From assembly GCA_037954235.1 (NCBI GenBank), contig JBBMOA010000017.1:19674527-19738526 (forward strand): a stretch of DNA of 64,000 nucleotides, in the 5' to 3' direction. Source of the stretch: Aulostomus chinensis (taxonomy: Eukaryota > Chordata > Actinopteri > Syngnathiformes > Aulostomidae). The notes under the pieces are model-generated. The model searched no databases, was not told the origin of the DNA, and saw only the letters and a program-made list of their open reading frames with translations. Shown here in pieces: positions 13,101-28,200 of this stretch. The translations under genes and the position numbers were made by a program. Position 1 is the first letter of the stretch; each line of letters starts with the position of its first letter.

Positions 13101-16100
13101 CAATGACCCACAGTTATATTAACTTGGTGAATCTTAAATTCAGTGTTCACTCTCTTTAAGCTGTTTTTACTGTCAACTTCTGAGGAACATATATAACTTT
13201 TTACCCTCTAAGGGCTTCACTGGATTCAACTAACTTCGGTTCAGTAGTGAGCTGGTAGTGCACGGTAGGTTTTTAGAAATCTATCTTTTCAAAACAGGGG
13301 CTTGCTGTAGACAAACACAATGCAATGAAAGTGAAGAGAGTGTAAGCAGTTAAGCTGTGTGCTGGATAGCGAAACAATGAGCTGAAACTTGCTATAAAGC
13401 TCTGTGAAACCAAGAAGACCTGCAGAGACTTATGACAAGTCACTGCTGGTTCATCATCACAAGACACGCCTCTGACATTACATACTGCCACTTGAAAGAG
13501 TGTTTTTGTAAAAAAAGGAAAAAGAAAAAGGATTATACTTGCTCTATGCGGGGATTGATGAGTCTTCTTGGTACCCAGTGACTCGATTGATGGTGTCATA
13601 CTCAACAAAACCTATGTGTTTTCTGATCTACGCGGTACTTTTGGCCTTGATGATTTCAGGTTTGGACCGAGGTGAGAACGATGTTTTAATTAAGACCTGT
13701 GGACAGGAAGATACTTATTTTTCAATCGTGTAAAGGAGCCAACTAATGTGGAAATGTATCTTTCTTCTACTCGTGCTTTTCTTTTATGATTGTTTCAAGA
13801 TGTTGTCGCTCCCCCCCCCCCTTTCAGTTGCTCATTTTTTGAGTTCCAAAAAAGCCAAACTGACAGTTATCCACTGTATTCATTGGAACGCTTTAAAGTC
13901 TTGGTCCAGTTTTTACATTCCCTAAGGTCGCACAATGATTGCCAAAGAGGCAAAAATCTGCTTTTTCTGGAATTTTGTCATTACTATCATGTTGGTGCCC
14001 AACTTGCCAAACTGGAGCTTCTGCTCAGTGCTCATACACTGCTGCAAGTGTGTAATTAGAAGAAGAGAAGAATTTACCTCACTTTCAGGTTCTGCGCTAG
14101 TACTTCGATGTTTGTGCTCTACACCTCAAAACAATAAGATGTTCCAGCAGAGCCAGTTGCTCTCGGAGCCAAAGTCCCTTATCTTCACAATCTGCTTCTC
14201 AGAAACCAGGTCATCTGAAAGGACCATTTGTTGCCGTCATTGTAAGGTGAAAGGCCGACGCAGATGCTTTTGTCATTTGCATCGGCAAATTTGACATCAT
14301 CTTTTATTTTATATGTAAAACATATTTATAATATTGGCTCGAGAGGTTGAGAGACCCAGATATATTAGGCTATGCAGTTAAAAATAAACGGAAAACATAC
14401 TTTAGCGGGTAATGGTAGTTTTAGCCGTCTTATAAGAATGTACATTCCATATTCACAGTCTCTAAACACATGCATTTTGGGCCTCATAAGTTATGTCTGG
14501 TTTGAGACTACCAAAGAACGTATACAGCACTCCCTTTTGCTATAACAGCCAATATATAATAAAGAGAGTAACGTAGCCAGTTTCCAATACAGTGTCCATA
14601 AATAATCCTGCAGGTGTTTATAGGAATTTTGTTTTTAAAGGAGTTTGAGCTAAAGGTCAAACGGGGTCACAGCAGACAGGTGGTCCCTTAGGCTGGACTT
14701 TTGTATGTGTTAGGTGTCATTTAATAATAAAAACAGTCACAATAAAAGCTGCTGATAGATTCCTATGAGCTGCATCTGGGTTCTTACAACAATATGTCAC
14801 TGAGAGCAACCACGCATTAACTCAGAAATGATGTTGAGATTAGTTGTGGTCATGACAGGATGTCATGGAAGTCAGATCCAATCCCAGTCAACCCACCAGC
14901 AGACTGTAACAATAGCACTAATCTGGTACTCAACACAGAACCAGGGATTAAAGACCCCATGTGATGAAGGCTGAGCCCAACACTGACCTGAACTCTGACC
15001 AGAAAGCACACTGCTTAAACTAAACCCAAGGTCCCACACAGAATACTGTTGTTTACAGCTTTTAAAGTGTTATATTAGCCATGTTAGCAGAGATGGGCAT
15101 CTGTCTTTATATTATATGCTCCATCTTGACTCATAATGACTTTGCGGTGACAGGTGACTTTTGTAAGCAGCGAAGCAGGTTTGTTCTTGTATGATATTGA
15201 GCCTAAAAGCTTTAGCGCTTCTACCCCTGGTTTATTTACCTGTATCTATATTTGTGACAGAAAGGTGTAAAGAAAAACTTACAGCAACAGAGACACAACA
15301 GCCCAGCAAACAAAAGCAACATTGAGGCATTCCCTGGATTTATTTTTGTCCGCAGAATTTATCAGCCTCAATCCTTTATAAGCTCACTTTTTCCAGCAGG
15401 AAGCAAAACAACAAAACAAGAGCAGATTAATTAGAATTGGGAAAATCTGTGGTGGCAGACTGTTGAGTTCCAGTCGTCAAAGCAATGAGGAAAGACCTAA
15501 TGATGCACTCTTTGTTTAACACGGTAGAACAACAAACTTTGCCTGGTTCCAGTGTGATCGCATGACTAAGCGGCTGAAATATGTCCCCCCATGCTCCTGG
15601 CTGACACACGAACTGGCTAGCCTGCCTCCATTTGGCTTAGTGACTCAGGAGCTGTTGGCGCAATAAGCACTGGCCACCGTATCGGTCCAGCACATGGTTT
15701 AGGTCAGACAGAGGGGAAAAGCACTTTATGACTTTCAGTTCGGTGTCAACTGGAAATACTGTGACCTTGTTGGACCCGGTAAAGTAAAGATGCTGAGGAA
15801 ACAAAGTGTTGAGAGAGTGATCGGTCCTGCACTCAGGAAGTCCATTAACACAAAATACCTTTATATTTTTTCAGTTTATCTATGAAAGTTTCAAACATTA
15901 ATTCTCTCCCAGAAATAAGTCGCGTTAACAACTGAATTGTTAAAGCAACGTGTTTTGGCTTTTGGCCTCATCTCAGGCTCACGTCTCCAGATTATTTTTT
16001 TAATTCTTTCTCTGTGAGCCTTGGTGTAGGTGAAGTTTTACCAGACACCCTTACTGATGCATTTATGTAGTCTGTGCATTTTTTAATGTATGTATATTTT

Positions 16101-17926
16101 TTACGAATAAGAGCAACATTACTAAATTAACATATAAAAAAACAAAGGTGATGCTGCAAAATATTTTGCCCATTTGCATCTCAAAGTCAAGGTTTTAGAG
16201 TTTAAAAAAATCCTATCTGATATTGAGTGAGTCATGGTTAAATGTATCAGGCTTGATTCCTCATGTCATCACTCCCTCGTTCCATACTGTTGCGAGATGT
16301 GAAGTTTTCTTTATCTCATCGCCTCTCAACAGCTGGTGTTTGTTTTGTTACTTTTCAAGGTGTGAATAATTTCTACAACCTCTCACCGTTGTTGGTCTGC
16401 AGCCATGCGAGATCTGTATTTCAGTGACGATCAAAACTTCCCCATACATCCATATGAACCTCATGACTGATGTACTTCACATTTCACAGACATCAACGAG
16501 TGCCTGCTGCCTGGGATCTGCAGGAACGCCGAATGTCTCAACACCAAAGGAAGCTACAAGTGCATATGTAAACTAGGTTTCATGTTAGATCCTGCAAGAA
16601 GTCACTGTGTCTGTAAGTATTCCTCACTGTTTGCGTAAAAAAAATGTGTTGCATTGCTTTGTATAATGGATGTATGAACTTTCTCCACAGCGGACAAGGC
16701 AGTGTCAGCCCAGAAGGCGTTGTGCTACAGATCGGTGTCAGCTGGCACATGCTCTCTACCACTGTCTCAGCACATCACCAAGCAGATCTGCTGCTGCAGC
16801 CGAGTGGGCAAAGCCTGGGGCACTGGATGTGATCGATGCCCTCTGCCGGGATCAGGTACCTGAAGTGACCCCTTCCTCTTCAAGTACACATGCAGTTCTA
16901 GCTCTTTAAAGCTAGTACTTTGTGTTCACAGGTTGCAAACTTGACTTTCCCTTTTCTTGTTTTACTGTATGTGCCGGAGTTAAAGCATCTTATAGAATGT
17001 AAAATGTCACTAGCAATCTTGTGTGAGGGTAAGCAATGGTAGTGAAAGCACCAGCAATAAATGTTTACCACTCAGTCACCATTCTGTCGTCCGCCAGGCG
17101 TGTAAAGGAGTTCAAAATAATCAAATGTGTTTGGAGTGGAAAAGAACCAAAAACATAACAGTTTTCATATTTTGGAGGCTACATAATAGTGGGAGTCAGT
17201 CTTATGTTATCACTCCAGCCCAGTGAGAGAAACCCCACTAATAGACCGGCAAAGCTTCACAGCAGAAGTAAATAACTTAGCCAAGTGAAACATGGGAAGT
17301 AGTTGTCATCTTTTTCTTTTTTTGGGGGGGCTGATCTAATCTTCAAAGACTCTCAGAGAAACAGGCTGGTTTTATGGAGTTTCTGTACAGGCCAGTGATT
17401 CATGGGGATTGTCATAGATCAGATATCACAGACACAGACCTCCATGGTGTTGCTCAGCCAAGAGTGACACAGTACACGGACACACAGACTCGGATTCCTC
17501 CAATCCTGGCTTTTGTAAGGCCTGACAAACTGTTAGATCCATGTTCTGAACAAAGCAGCCAGGCCCATTACTTGTGACTTGGTAACAAGAGCCCACTGAC
17601 TTTTATTCCATATTCACCCCAGTTTCTCTGATGTGGCTCTTGATCATATATAGCCCCATTTCCCTCCACTTTAAATTCATCAATCAGTAGCCTAGCATAT
17701 CCACGTTTCCTGCATTTACACAAGCATTTACTGCTACCACATATCTGTCATTACTCATATCTCTATTCCAGACTCTATTGGCGTAGAGTTGCTGGTTTCA
17801 GGTCAGGTAGGGGACACAGCGCTTCTCACTTGTAATGGATTCACCATCGCTGAGGTTTGCTCGGCTCAGGCACAAAGAGGTGCAGTTTCCCTTTTCTCAT
17901 CTAGCCGGACTCTACACACACTCGCG

Positions 17927-17961
<35 letters not shown>

Positions 17962-20900
17962 CTCCAAAACCAAACAGTTCAAAGGTCAAACTGCATCTTG
18001 TATACCCCAGTTACCACTAAATCTTTCCAAATCCCCAAGTTGGTAGCTCCTTGTGACAGCTGTCACTGGCCTGCCCCGGCCAGCAAGTTCTGCAAAAGCT
18101 GAAATGCAACCTCCTCTTTTGCAGTTGCGCACAGCATGCTCAGCATTACACTGTTACGCAGATGGCTCATGGTAATGGTGTGAACATTAGACAGACATGT
18201 GAGTCACAATTACCCTCTGGCAGTGTTTGGAGTTGGCTTCAAGAGGGGAAGAGAAGTATAGAAATGATTTCTGTGGTTTATTTATTGTGTTTCCTACCCT
18301 GCAGATCATTTCAAGGAGATCTGCCCAGCTGGTCATGGATATACCTACTCACTATCTGATGTGCAGTTTTCTGTCACACATCTGGAGCATGATGACCTTC
18401 AGAGCACAGGATTTTCATGGGAGGAGCAGAGCCCTGCCTATCCTCAGCCTCCATCCTCCCAGCCATCACTGCAGTGGCCTAGTGGGCCTCAGTATCCCAT
18501 CTACCCACAGAGTCCACATGTACCCCAACTCCCAGAGTCCCCAGAGACAGCATACGTACCCCAGTATCCTCTCACCCCACAGCAACCTCTCTATCCCTCT
18601 CACCCAGCCAGAGAAACACCTACACAGCCAGAAGGTGAGAGTAAAATGTTTGGGTACATGACATCTCTGCCAAGTTGACTTTAAGGTTGGTAAATGTTTA
18701 CTGGTAGAAATGAGTAGTTGTTGCTGCTGAGAGTTCCTCACAGATTATGCACTTAGGCCTTCCGCTTATCCAAACATCACTTAACTGCTTGAATATTTTT
18801 ACCACAAACCCTCGCATAAACAATACAAGGCAGGAGAATGATTACATAATACATTTTTTTTTCTACAGGATGTAAATAGATTAAAATTTCTTTTTCGAGA
18901 CTCCAAACATCAACAGGATGTTTTAAACTCCACAAATAAAAGCTTTGTCTATCACCGAATATATTCAGAGTAGCATTCATATCCCACATCCATCAAAGTG
19001 AAGCTGAGCATCACATTAATGCACACAAGTAATCCACGTCGTCAATACACCTAAATCCTCAGGATTTTCTGAAAATATATATGCGCCTGACTCCGTGCTT
19101 GTGAGATTCCCTCCTGGCATGGCCACAACATTTGGAGTTATATGAGGAGACAATTCTGTAAATATTTATGGATTTTTTTCGTCATTATCAGAGATATCTA
19201 TTTCCTAGTGCGTTTTTCTTTGGCTTGCAATGTCCACTGCTTTTCAGATGTGACTTTATCTCCCTGGCTTAGAGGATAAAGGCTTTGTTTTATTGCAAGT
19301 AATGACCTCCAAAGCTGCATGTCCAGTGGCTAAAGAGGATGTGGGTTATTGTGCATGTTGCGTGTATTCAGCAATGGTATATTAATTAACAGAATGTTTG
19401 CAACTGATAAACTTTTCATCTTCTTTCCGTCTCACGGCAGATGTGGAAATTCTGAGCCTGGTAAGTTCTCCCTCCCCATCAGCCTCTTGGCACATGCTTT
19501 TAAAATGTTTATCTAAGAACGATACGCTCTAGCTACTTCAGCTGGAGGTTTTGTTATGATTACATAACTTATTCAGACCACATTTTGGTAGAGACATTCA
19601 CCTAATTAGCACTAAATGCAAACACAAAAAGCAGAAATAATGTATGAATATGAGTATGGTGGCTTTGATATAACCAAAATGTTCTCTAACATGTGCTTGT
19701 TTTCCAGCCAGATGTTGTGACAGACTCACCCTTGAAATCTGCAGGTATTTAACTTGTCGTTGCTTCATTCATGCGGGCAAACAGATGGGTGACAAATGAA
19801 AGGGAAATCAGGTGTCTTAGACCACCAGAACGCTTTAAAAAAGCCTCATGATAGATTCTTCCTGGAACTTTTTACTGGGGGGAATGAACATCCCTTTTTA
19901 TATCGCCTAATTTGATGTTGTGATGATGGTGATGACACGTTGCATCAAACATTGCTGGTCTAAAGTCTTTCGTAGGGTTGACATGACCGTAAAGGCCACT
20001 CAGACCATTCAGTGACCCCCTCATGCCCTAAAGCTGGGGGCATAGTCGTCCTAGAAAGACCAACCCCATCAGGATCGAAATGTTTTAGGATAAAGATGAA
20101 CACTCAGACTAAGGGGACCAGTGGAACAGAGCCTCCAGGTTGCATCATTGTGGGGGTCAAGCACTCTGGCCCGCACAGTACGCCAGGGCTGACAGAGAGA
20201 AAGAGTTAAAAAAAAAAAAAACATACATTTTAACTGGAAAATTATTTTTCAAACATGAACATACTGTATAATAAGCAGCACCACCACAGTAGACTCACAG
20301 CTGTTTGTCCTTCTGATATTGCAAGATGACTACCACAGCTGTCTGTCTTGTGACCTTGTGAGTTCTGGCTTGCGCCGGGCTGCTGGACTCAATGAATGTG
20401 GGACAGACAGGAGTCACCAGCTGATGAAATGAGTGGATGCAGGCGAAGTGATAAGAGAGTTCACAACCAGAGTTACGGAGGATGAGACAGAAAGAGAGAG
20501 TGAGCTGCACCCTGAGCCATCTGAAAAGCCCTCTTTGGAAATACTTGTTTCATTTGGATTTGGGGTGGAAAATGGCAGCAAAACCAGAATATGGTTAGGG
20601 ATGCTCATCTGACCATATCACTTTTTTCCACATCTCTATGGGCCAGTGGCCATGGTTTTCAAACCACTAATCAGGAGTCTAAGCACTGCAACTCTGAGCC
20701 CTGATTCTGATCATGTCTCACATTGACATTCTCAGTCACCTGAGAAAGAGTGACTCGGCTGTTTTTCCTCGCGTATCTCAGTAATGCACAAGTAGCCCAG
20801 TGATCAAATGAGCACCACTGACTACACTTTCCCATCGTATTTACTTCCCATAGATCTAGATGAGGATGTGAACCTACTCAAATGAGCAACTCTGTGTCTG

Positions 20901-23900
20901 GGGCTCCTCCTGCTATCTGTGTCCCTACTATGACCCCTCTTCCTTACCATCTTGATCCAACATAAGATCAACTGGGTCTTCTCACTCTTTGGACATGCCA
21001 CAGAATATGATTTGTGTTGTTCACCTGTGTGGAAGCATTTATTTTGTCACCCGTCTCTGTAAATACAAAGCTTCTTGTCCACCCCTCAGATGTTTTTGCC
21101 TCAAGTCTATTGTCTAATGCCTCTTGTGGTTTGATGTAGTATTTTAAGATCAAAGGCCAACTGTGATTTACTGTAGAGAGATGAGTTTCTTTAAATGGCT
21201 CACTCCTGCACAGTGGTGGCAGTCCCTGTACACTCTACTGTCACGCCAGCGAAAACATCAACCATCAACTCCTGAAGTTTCCAGTCAATTTATTCCTGTC
21301 ATTGTCCTTTTTTAGGTTGAAGAAAAGTCTTTTCTTTTTTTTTTTTATAAACTGCCTGTTGAGAGACAGCTAAAGCAGCAAAATGTTTAGGCTGTAGAGA
21401 AATAGAAGTGAGCGTCTTAGTGGCCGTCTCTGTTCTTACACACCCCAGTACATCAGCTGCCGTTATTGTTTTTTAACAGAAACCTCCCCAGACTCCACCA
21501 GCACCAATACAAAGCCAGATTCAAGGGAAACAACACACACAGACGCAACCATGGGTAAGATGTCCAGAAAACAATATTTATGCCTTTATTTATATATATA
21601 TCATCATACCAGAGGAGCATAGCATAAAAGTCAATTCTCATTTTTTCTGCTCTTAGTCAACTGCTGGCAGATACAGGCCCATCTTATAATACATTTTTGT
21701 TTGCTTACCCAGAGCTTGGGGGGAGCTTGTATTATGTTTTTATTTGACCTCTTTTTCCAAAAGCCAAGTTGGCTTGAAGATACCGTACTGCACAGAGAGT
21801 GAGAGGGCAAGAAACCAAGAAAAAGTGTGTAAGCCATCCCGATTCGACAGAGGCCCAATTCATGACAAATGGAGTAGGAGCAGGATGGAGAGTGAATCTA
21901 GGTGGCAGGCAAGAAGAGAAAAAAATGACGGGGATATTGAAATGAGGACAAATTACATTAATCCTATAGAGCAAGAAATATGATTTCCTCCTCCGCTGTC
22001 AGAAATAGTGTCTTTGTTTTACAACAGTACATTTGGACAGAAAAGACAAGAACAACAGTCCTGTCAAGCTCTACTGTGCATGACCTGTTTCTCTGTGACC
22101 CCTTTGTACACGGTCCACACCACCTGTTAGAACTCTGAAGTACCGTAAAACCTGTCCTCTCATCCAAAACCCACCAATAAAACAGCAAGATGGTTCCCTT
22201 GGAGAACAACATGTGTTAGTGGAATGCATTTTCATGTTTTTCACTGTGTCTGTGATGTTGCATAATCCCAGGTCTACAATATCGTTGTCCGTGTCCTGTT
22301 TGTTGACTTGGCACATGTTGTATAACTCTCTGGTCTTTTTAAAGGTATCGACAAGTGTGCCAGCACCCCCTCCATATGTGGCCATGGGAAATGCATTCCT
22401 GTTCAGACTGGCTACACCTGCCAGTGTGAGCCAGGATTCAAACTCAGTGCACTACAGACCAACTGCATTGGTAAGCAGCCTTGGGAGAAAGAGCAATATG
22501 GTATTAGACGTGAGCAGTGGAGTAGCACTCCAGAGAGGGAGGGGCACACAAACACACATTCTGACACCAAAGACCTCAGATGCTCTGTCTGTCATCATTT
22601 CTCTTCAACACCAAACATTACACGGCACAGAAGAGAAATCAAGCAAGCCAAAAAGAAAAAAGAACTGTTTGTTTATGTTGACCTGGTCCTTGATGCTTGA
22701 CAACAGTGTACAGGCCAGGCACAGAACTGCCACTTTGCTGTGATTCCTTACCTCACGATGAAGGCCTTGGCTGCAGCCTCAGTTCCACTCGGCTGGGCTC
22801 AGACCCATCACTGCGGAATGCTTGTACAGTAGAGGAGCTCAAAAGTCAGGGCCTGGAAAGTGTACAGCCTCTGCTGGGGAAAATCTTCTTTTCCTCTGTC
22901 CCAGGACTTTACTAACTTTCTCTGCCTTTTCAGATGTGAATGAGTGTGATGATGATCCATGTGAAGGAAAGGGTAGCTGCACGAACAGCTATGGCTCCTA
23001 CACCTGCCAATGCTACAGCGGCTACAGCCAGGTGATCACCCAGAACAGGAAATTCTGTCAAGGTGAGACATAGCACAGTTGATATAAATTTTCCGATGGA
23101 TGAAAGCCACTGCAAGTTGCTGGTTGATTTCTGACTGGTAGAAGTCTGCACGCTCTTGTCTGTCAGCTCCGTTCATTTAGAAAGCATCATGCCCTAATTA
23201 ATGCTTTGGAACACAATACTGACTTCTTTTTTTCCCATCCTTCTTGGTTTTCGTTCAAACTGGCAGACATTAATGAGTGCAGCATGCCTAACAAATGTCA
23301 GAATGGCGAATGTGTCAACACAGAGGGATCTTACACCTGTGAATGCAACAGTGGCTATGCCAAGACTTGGAGAGGCCAATGTGAAGGTAACATGCACGCA
23401 CAAAGCTTTGCAATATATCCCAAATAAATACAAAGTCAGTTTAACATTAATGCTGGACGCCATTAACCATGAGTTACTGTGTAGTCCGGTAACTAAACAC
23501 ACATATTTTCCTGTGGTCTGAGCCAGGAAAAAAAAAGAAATTCTGTTTGTTACAAAGGCGATTTTGTATATTTGAGTATTTGTGACCTTGCACCCTGTCT
23601 CACCAATGGCTGTGTGCACTGATTTGATAAAAGCTGATTAAAATAATTGTTTTACAGATGTGGATGAGTGCAGTGATCCCAGCTCCTGTCCCAGCGGAGT
23701 CTGCGTCAACACTCTCGGCTCCTTCCAGTGCCAAGCCTGTGGCATAGGGTTCAGACCTGTCAATGAGAGATGTGTGGGTAAGGCAGCAACCTCACGACCC
23801 ACCGTGTCCTCACTACCCAACACTCCCACGGGTGTTTCAGATGGCTGCATGAGTTCCGTTGAACCCTGTAAAAGTAAGGTTTTTGTAGATGGAGCTGCTG

Positions 23901-24962
23901 TTCCCAAGTAGCATCACCAAAAATAACCAAGTTGACATGGCAACAAGCCACATCGTGACTGACCTTTTGACAGCCTGTGATCCAGTACAGTTCACCAGAA
24001 AGGATAAGGTGAATTAGTTCAACTGAATTGTGTTCTTTTTTATTCCTGACTGCTGCTGGGCACATGATGTTTGTAAAATATATTTTATTTTATGTTTCAC
24101 AAGCCTCTAAAGACCTCAATTGGAAGTTTTATTTCCACTGTGGACCACTACAGGGCCCACACGACAACCCAAAACCACAGTGATGATGGCTATATTACAA
24201 GGGAAGGGCTCAACCCTCGACCCTCTCAGTCCACTCACAATCTTCAAGTATGAAATATCAGCTCACCCAGCAGCCGCTGCATATTCCTGATATTGTTTAA
24301 ACACATTTACTGTGTTATTGCTGATCTTTTGATATCACTAGCCTCCGTAAAAGGAGTGTTTATAATACTTCAATTTGGGAGAGTCCAAATATTTTCTCTT
24401 GGCCACAGCCTTGAACAAACAGCATATTATTGTTGGAGAGCTCTGGCCACTGTACTGTTGGGCCCAACGGAGGCCAGTGAGGCTTTATTACCACTGCTGG
24501 TCTAGGTGAGAGGACTGAGCCGTCACCGGAGATGTATGAGATGGTCAAAAGATCAATTCCACACTGTGAAGAGGTCCCAGCACACAAACAAAATCTCTCA
24601 CTCACCCACTGTTCTTTTCTGTTGTTCAATTTAAAACTTTGGATTATTACATTTGAGTGGACATGTGGCCAACATACTACATATGGAGCGTGTTGCGTTT
24701 AAGCTAACGTGCTAGCAGCTTCCAACCTTAACCTGGCCCTGTTACATAACACGCTGCCTGGTGTTACTTACCACATCCCCTCTGAATGACCTTGCACCCC
24801 TCTAATTTGTTTGGAAACCGAAGCTTCTGGCTTGAGTATTCCAGAAATGCGAAAACCTGAGTGACTGAATGAATGATGGAAAATAAACTGAAGACGCTGT
24901 TGCAGCTCCTTACAATTGATTTTCTCACTGAGTATGATGACTGTTGAAGTAAATCACTGGGG

Positions 24963-25003
<41 letters not shown>

Positions 25004-25176
25004 CACGTGCACTTGTTTGATAACTGCTCCTTGGCTACTTTATTAGTCCACTAATAATATGCGGTGTAAATTTGTGGTTAATTAACAGTAACTTAGAGGA
25101 AAGCTGTAAATGAGGGATAAAGTTAAAGGTAAATATTTTTACTCTCAACATCCACACAGAGTGCTAACAACTCTAC

Positions 25177-25222
<46 letters not shown>

Positions 25223-28200
25223 TGTGTGTTTGTGTGCGCACGTGCACGCGTGCACTTGTTTGACAACTGCTCCTCGGTTACTTTATTAGTCCACTAATAT
25301 TATGCGGTGTAAATTTGTGGTTAATTAACAGTAACATAGAGGAAAGCTGTAAATGAGGGATAAAGTTAAAGGTAAATATTTTTACTCTCAACATCCACAC
25401 AGAGTGCTAACAACCCTACGGTGTGTATGTGTGTGTGTTTGTGTGTATGTGTCTGTCTGTGTGCCTTGCGCTCTGGGACTCACATAAACGGGCAACAGTG
25501 GTTTCCAGTGTTCGCTTCAGTCAATTGAGAGTAGCACAGTAGTTTAAGCCCAATTGGCCGAATGGTGGATAAGCTTAATCACTGGCATGATAGAAAAAAC
25601 AGCTCCATTGCCTTGACGGAGCTTATCGCAGAAGCTTGAGAGATGCCGGATGATTGCCGGCGTTGGGCCACACTGACAGACGTCTGGCAGTACCCACAGC
25701 TGGCCAAACAAAACCTGGTCTATGACTCTCGCAGTGTTGTCACTCTCAGTTTTAACTGTATACTTCACCTCTTCACCTCATTTGCAGATGTAAACTTTTC
25801 CTTCCTTTCCCCTTCCTCCTCCTTTTAATGTCTCTTGCTACATTCCCAATGTAATAAGACTCTCCCTCCCAACATCTTCACCTTCCTCACATTTGATGGA
25901 TTCTACTGTAAACTGATGAAGTTTTCCACTTGTAGTAATTCCTGAGTCTGACTCATGAAGTGGAAAAGACAGCTCCTTCCTCAAATAGTAAAAGCCTTTC
26001 ATGAATGAAGATCAGGTCTCTGCTCTGATGCAATTTAATATTATTTAGCTCACTAATTATACTTGAATCATTTCCCCTTGTTTTACTGCAGTACAGCAAC
26101 ATTTATTTTCTATACACTTCATTCCAATGGCTAATTTCCCCCACATGTATCATCAACTTTGCATTTGTCTTGAGATTTTAGTTTCTCATATTTTCATACC
26201 CTTCAAACTACCTTGATACTAAGGAAATTAATTATGTTTGTCTCAGAACCTCGGAGGCAAAACCAGAACTCTGTATAATTTGAGAAAATACCCTTTAATC
26301 AAAACTGTGAGCAGATTAAACCTGAACTCACCTACTCATACTGTGCATGTTGTGTTCTGACCTCCTGTCACCCCAGATGTAAACGAGTGCTTAAACCAAA
26401 CCATATGTGGTCGAGGAAGGTGTGTCAACGCTGAGGGCTCTTATAAGTGCAACTGCTTCCAAGGATACCAGCTCACACCAGATAACTTCTGTCAAGGTAA
26501 CTGTACATCAAGGGTTCATTCAGATGTTCCACGATGCTACTACAGAAGCTTCACAGCCCCATTGTAGCTTTACGAAAAGGCTACTAAGAGTTAGGGGGTC
26601 TTTATTCTCTGAGCCCCCTCTTTATCGTGTCTATCTCATCTCCAGATGTGGATGAGTGTGTGCTTCCTGGAATCTGTCTCCACGGCCACTGTGACAATCT
26701 GGACGGCACCCACCAATGCACCTGTAACCATGGTTACCAAGTCACCTCAGACAGCAAAGCCTGTGAAGGTCTGCAAAAGATTATTTCGAGCTGTTGGGTG
26801 TAACTCATCTTAGCGTACTTCTCTGCTCGTGGAGCAGCATAATGTCTGAAAATCTTTTTTTTTTGCTAGATGTCGACGAGTGCGCAACTGGTAATGTGTG
26901 CCCTGAGGGAATTTGCATCAACACTGCAGGTTCCTACACTTGTGAGAAATGCAGGCCTGGCTTTGGACCATCTGTTGATGGACTGAGATGTGAAGGTAGG
27001 AAATCCTCTGTCTAAGGTTGGACTGCAGCTGTCGGCAAACACTGATAAATAGTGATGATTTTTTCCCGCCCAGTTATGATGAATTTCGTCTTCGTCTGCA
27101 GATGTTGATGAGTGTACTCAGGTGGACTTGTGTCTTCATGGGGTGTGTGCCAACACAGAGGGGTCCTACTCCTGCACCAGGTGCAAGGCTGGCTACAGAG
27201 TGTCTCAAGACCGGAAGAGGTGTGAAGGTAAATTCAGTCAGGCTATTCCTTTAATTTGGGAAAAATTTTGTTCTGTTCAAGACTTCCGCACATCTGCACA
27301 TCTGGATTATTTATCGGAACAGCAACTGAATTCAGCCACTTCAGTTCCCCCTCACATATTATTCAGATGTCTAAACATGTTGTTGTGCATCTGTTCCAAC
27401 CAGATGTTGATGAGTGCCAGACCCTGTCTACCTGTGCCAATGGGATTTGTCTCAACTCAGAAGGCTCTTACACATGTGAGAGCTGCCCGACCGGGTACCG
27501 AGTGTCGTATGATGGAGAGCTTTGTGAAGGTTGGTTTATTCTACACTCATCTAAATGGATCCCTGCATAACATCTAACATTCAGGCACAAACACATCTTG
27601 CCTGTCATTGTGAATTTGTTTTGTATTGGCTATGGAGATACTCCTGTCCTGCAGTAACTGTCTAACAGTCTGTGCTGTTTCATACCAGATATTGATGAGT
27701 GTATGCTGCCCACTACATGCCCTCAGGGAACATGTACAAACACGGAGGGTTCCTTCACATGTATCATCTGTCAGCCAGGCTTCAGACTCTCTGGGGATGG
27801 ATGTGTTGGTGAGGTTTTGGCTGTGTTTGTGAAGGAATGTGCTTTTTTATGTTTGTTTACTTGCAGACCGCACACAGATGTTTCTGTTTCATCCAAACAA
27901 TCCAGAACTCATGTTTTAAAATGTGCCAGTTCATGTTCCCTATGTTCCTCGTTGGTTAAGGATGCATGCAAGCAACGTCAGGTGTGACAGCATGGATTCA
28001 AAGACCCATTATCTGAGTTCAAAGTCCTAAAATACTCCTAGACATCACATCATAGCTGGATGCTGGACCCCTCCGCCTCTGGCACTGCTCATTTGATTAT
28101 TGCTCAATACAATGAGACACCAGCCCTCAAATAGAATATGATGTCAGGCAATTGTTCGGCAGATAGCTCCACAAGAAAGATAGAGCTGTCGACATTTGTA

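Noticed and set aside
17835..18046. Open frames encoding His-Thr repeats
   Set aside because: Translation of the CA microsatellite.
22213..22743. 176-codon open frame
   Set aside because: It reads an EGF exon (22345-22470) in the wrong frame and runs into intron on both sides.
23194..23619. 141-codon minus-strand frame
   Set aside because: Antisense shadow of EGF module 3 plus flanking introns.
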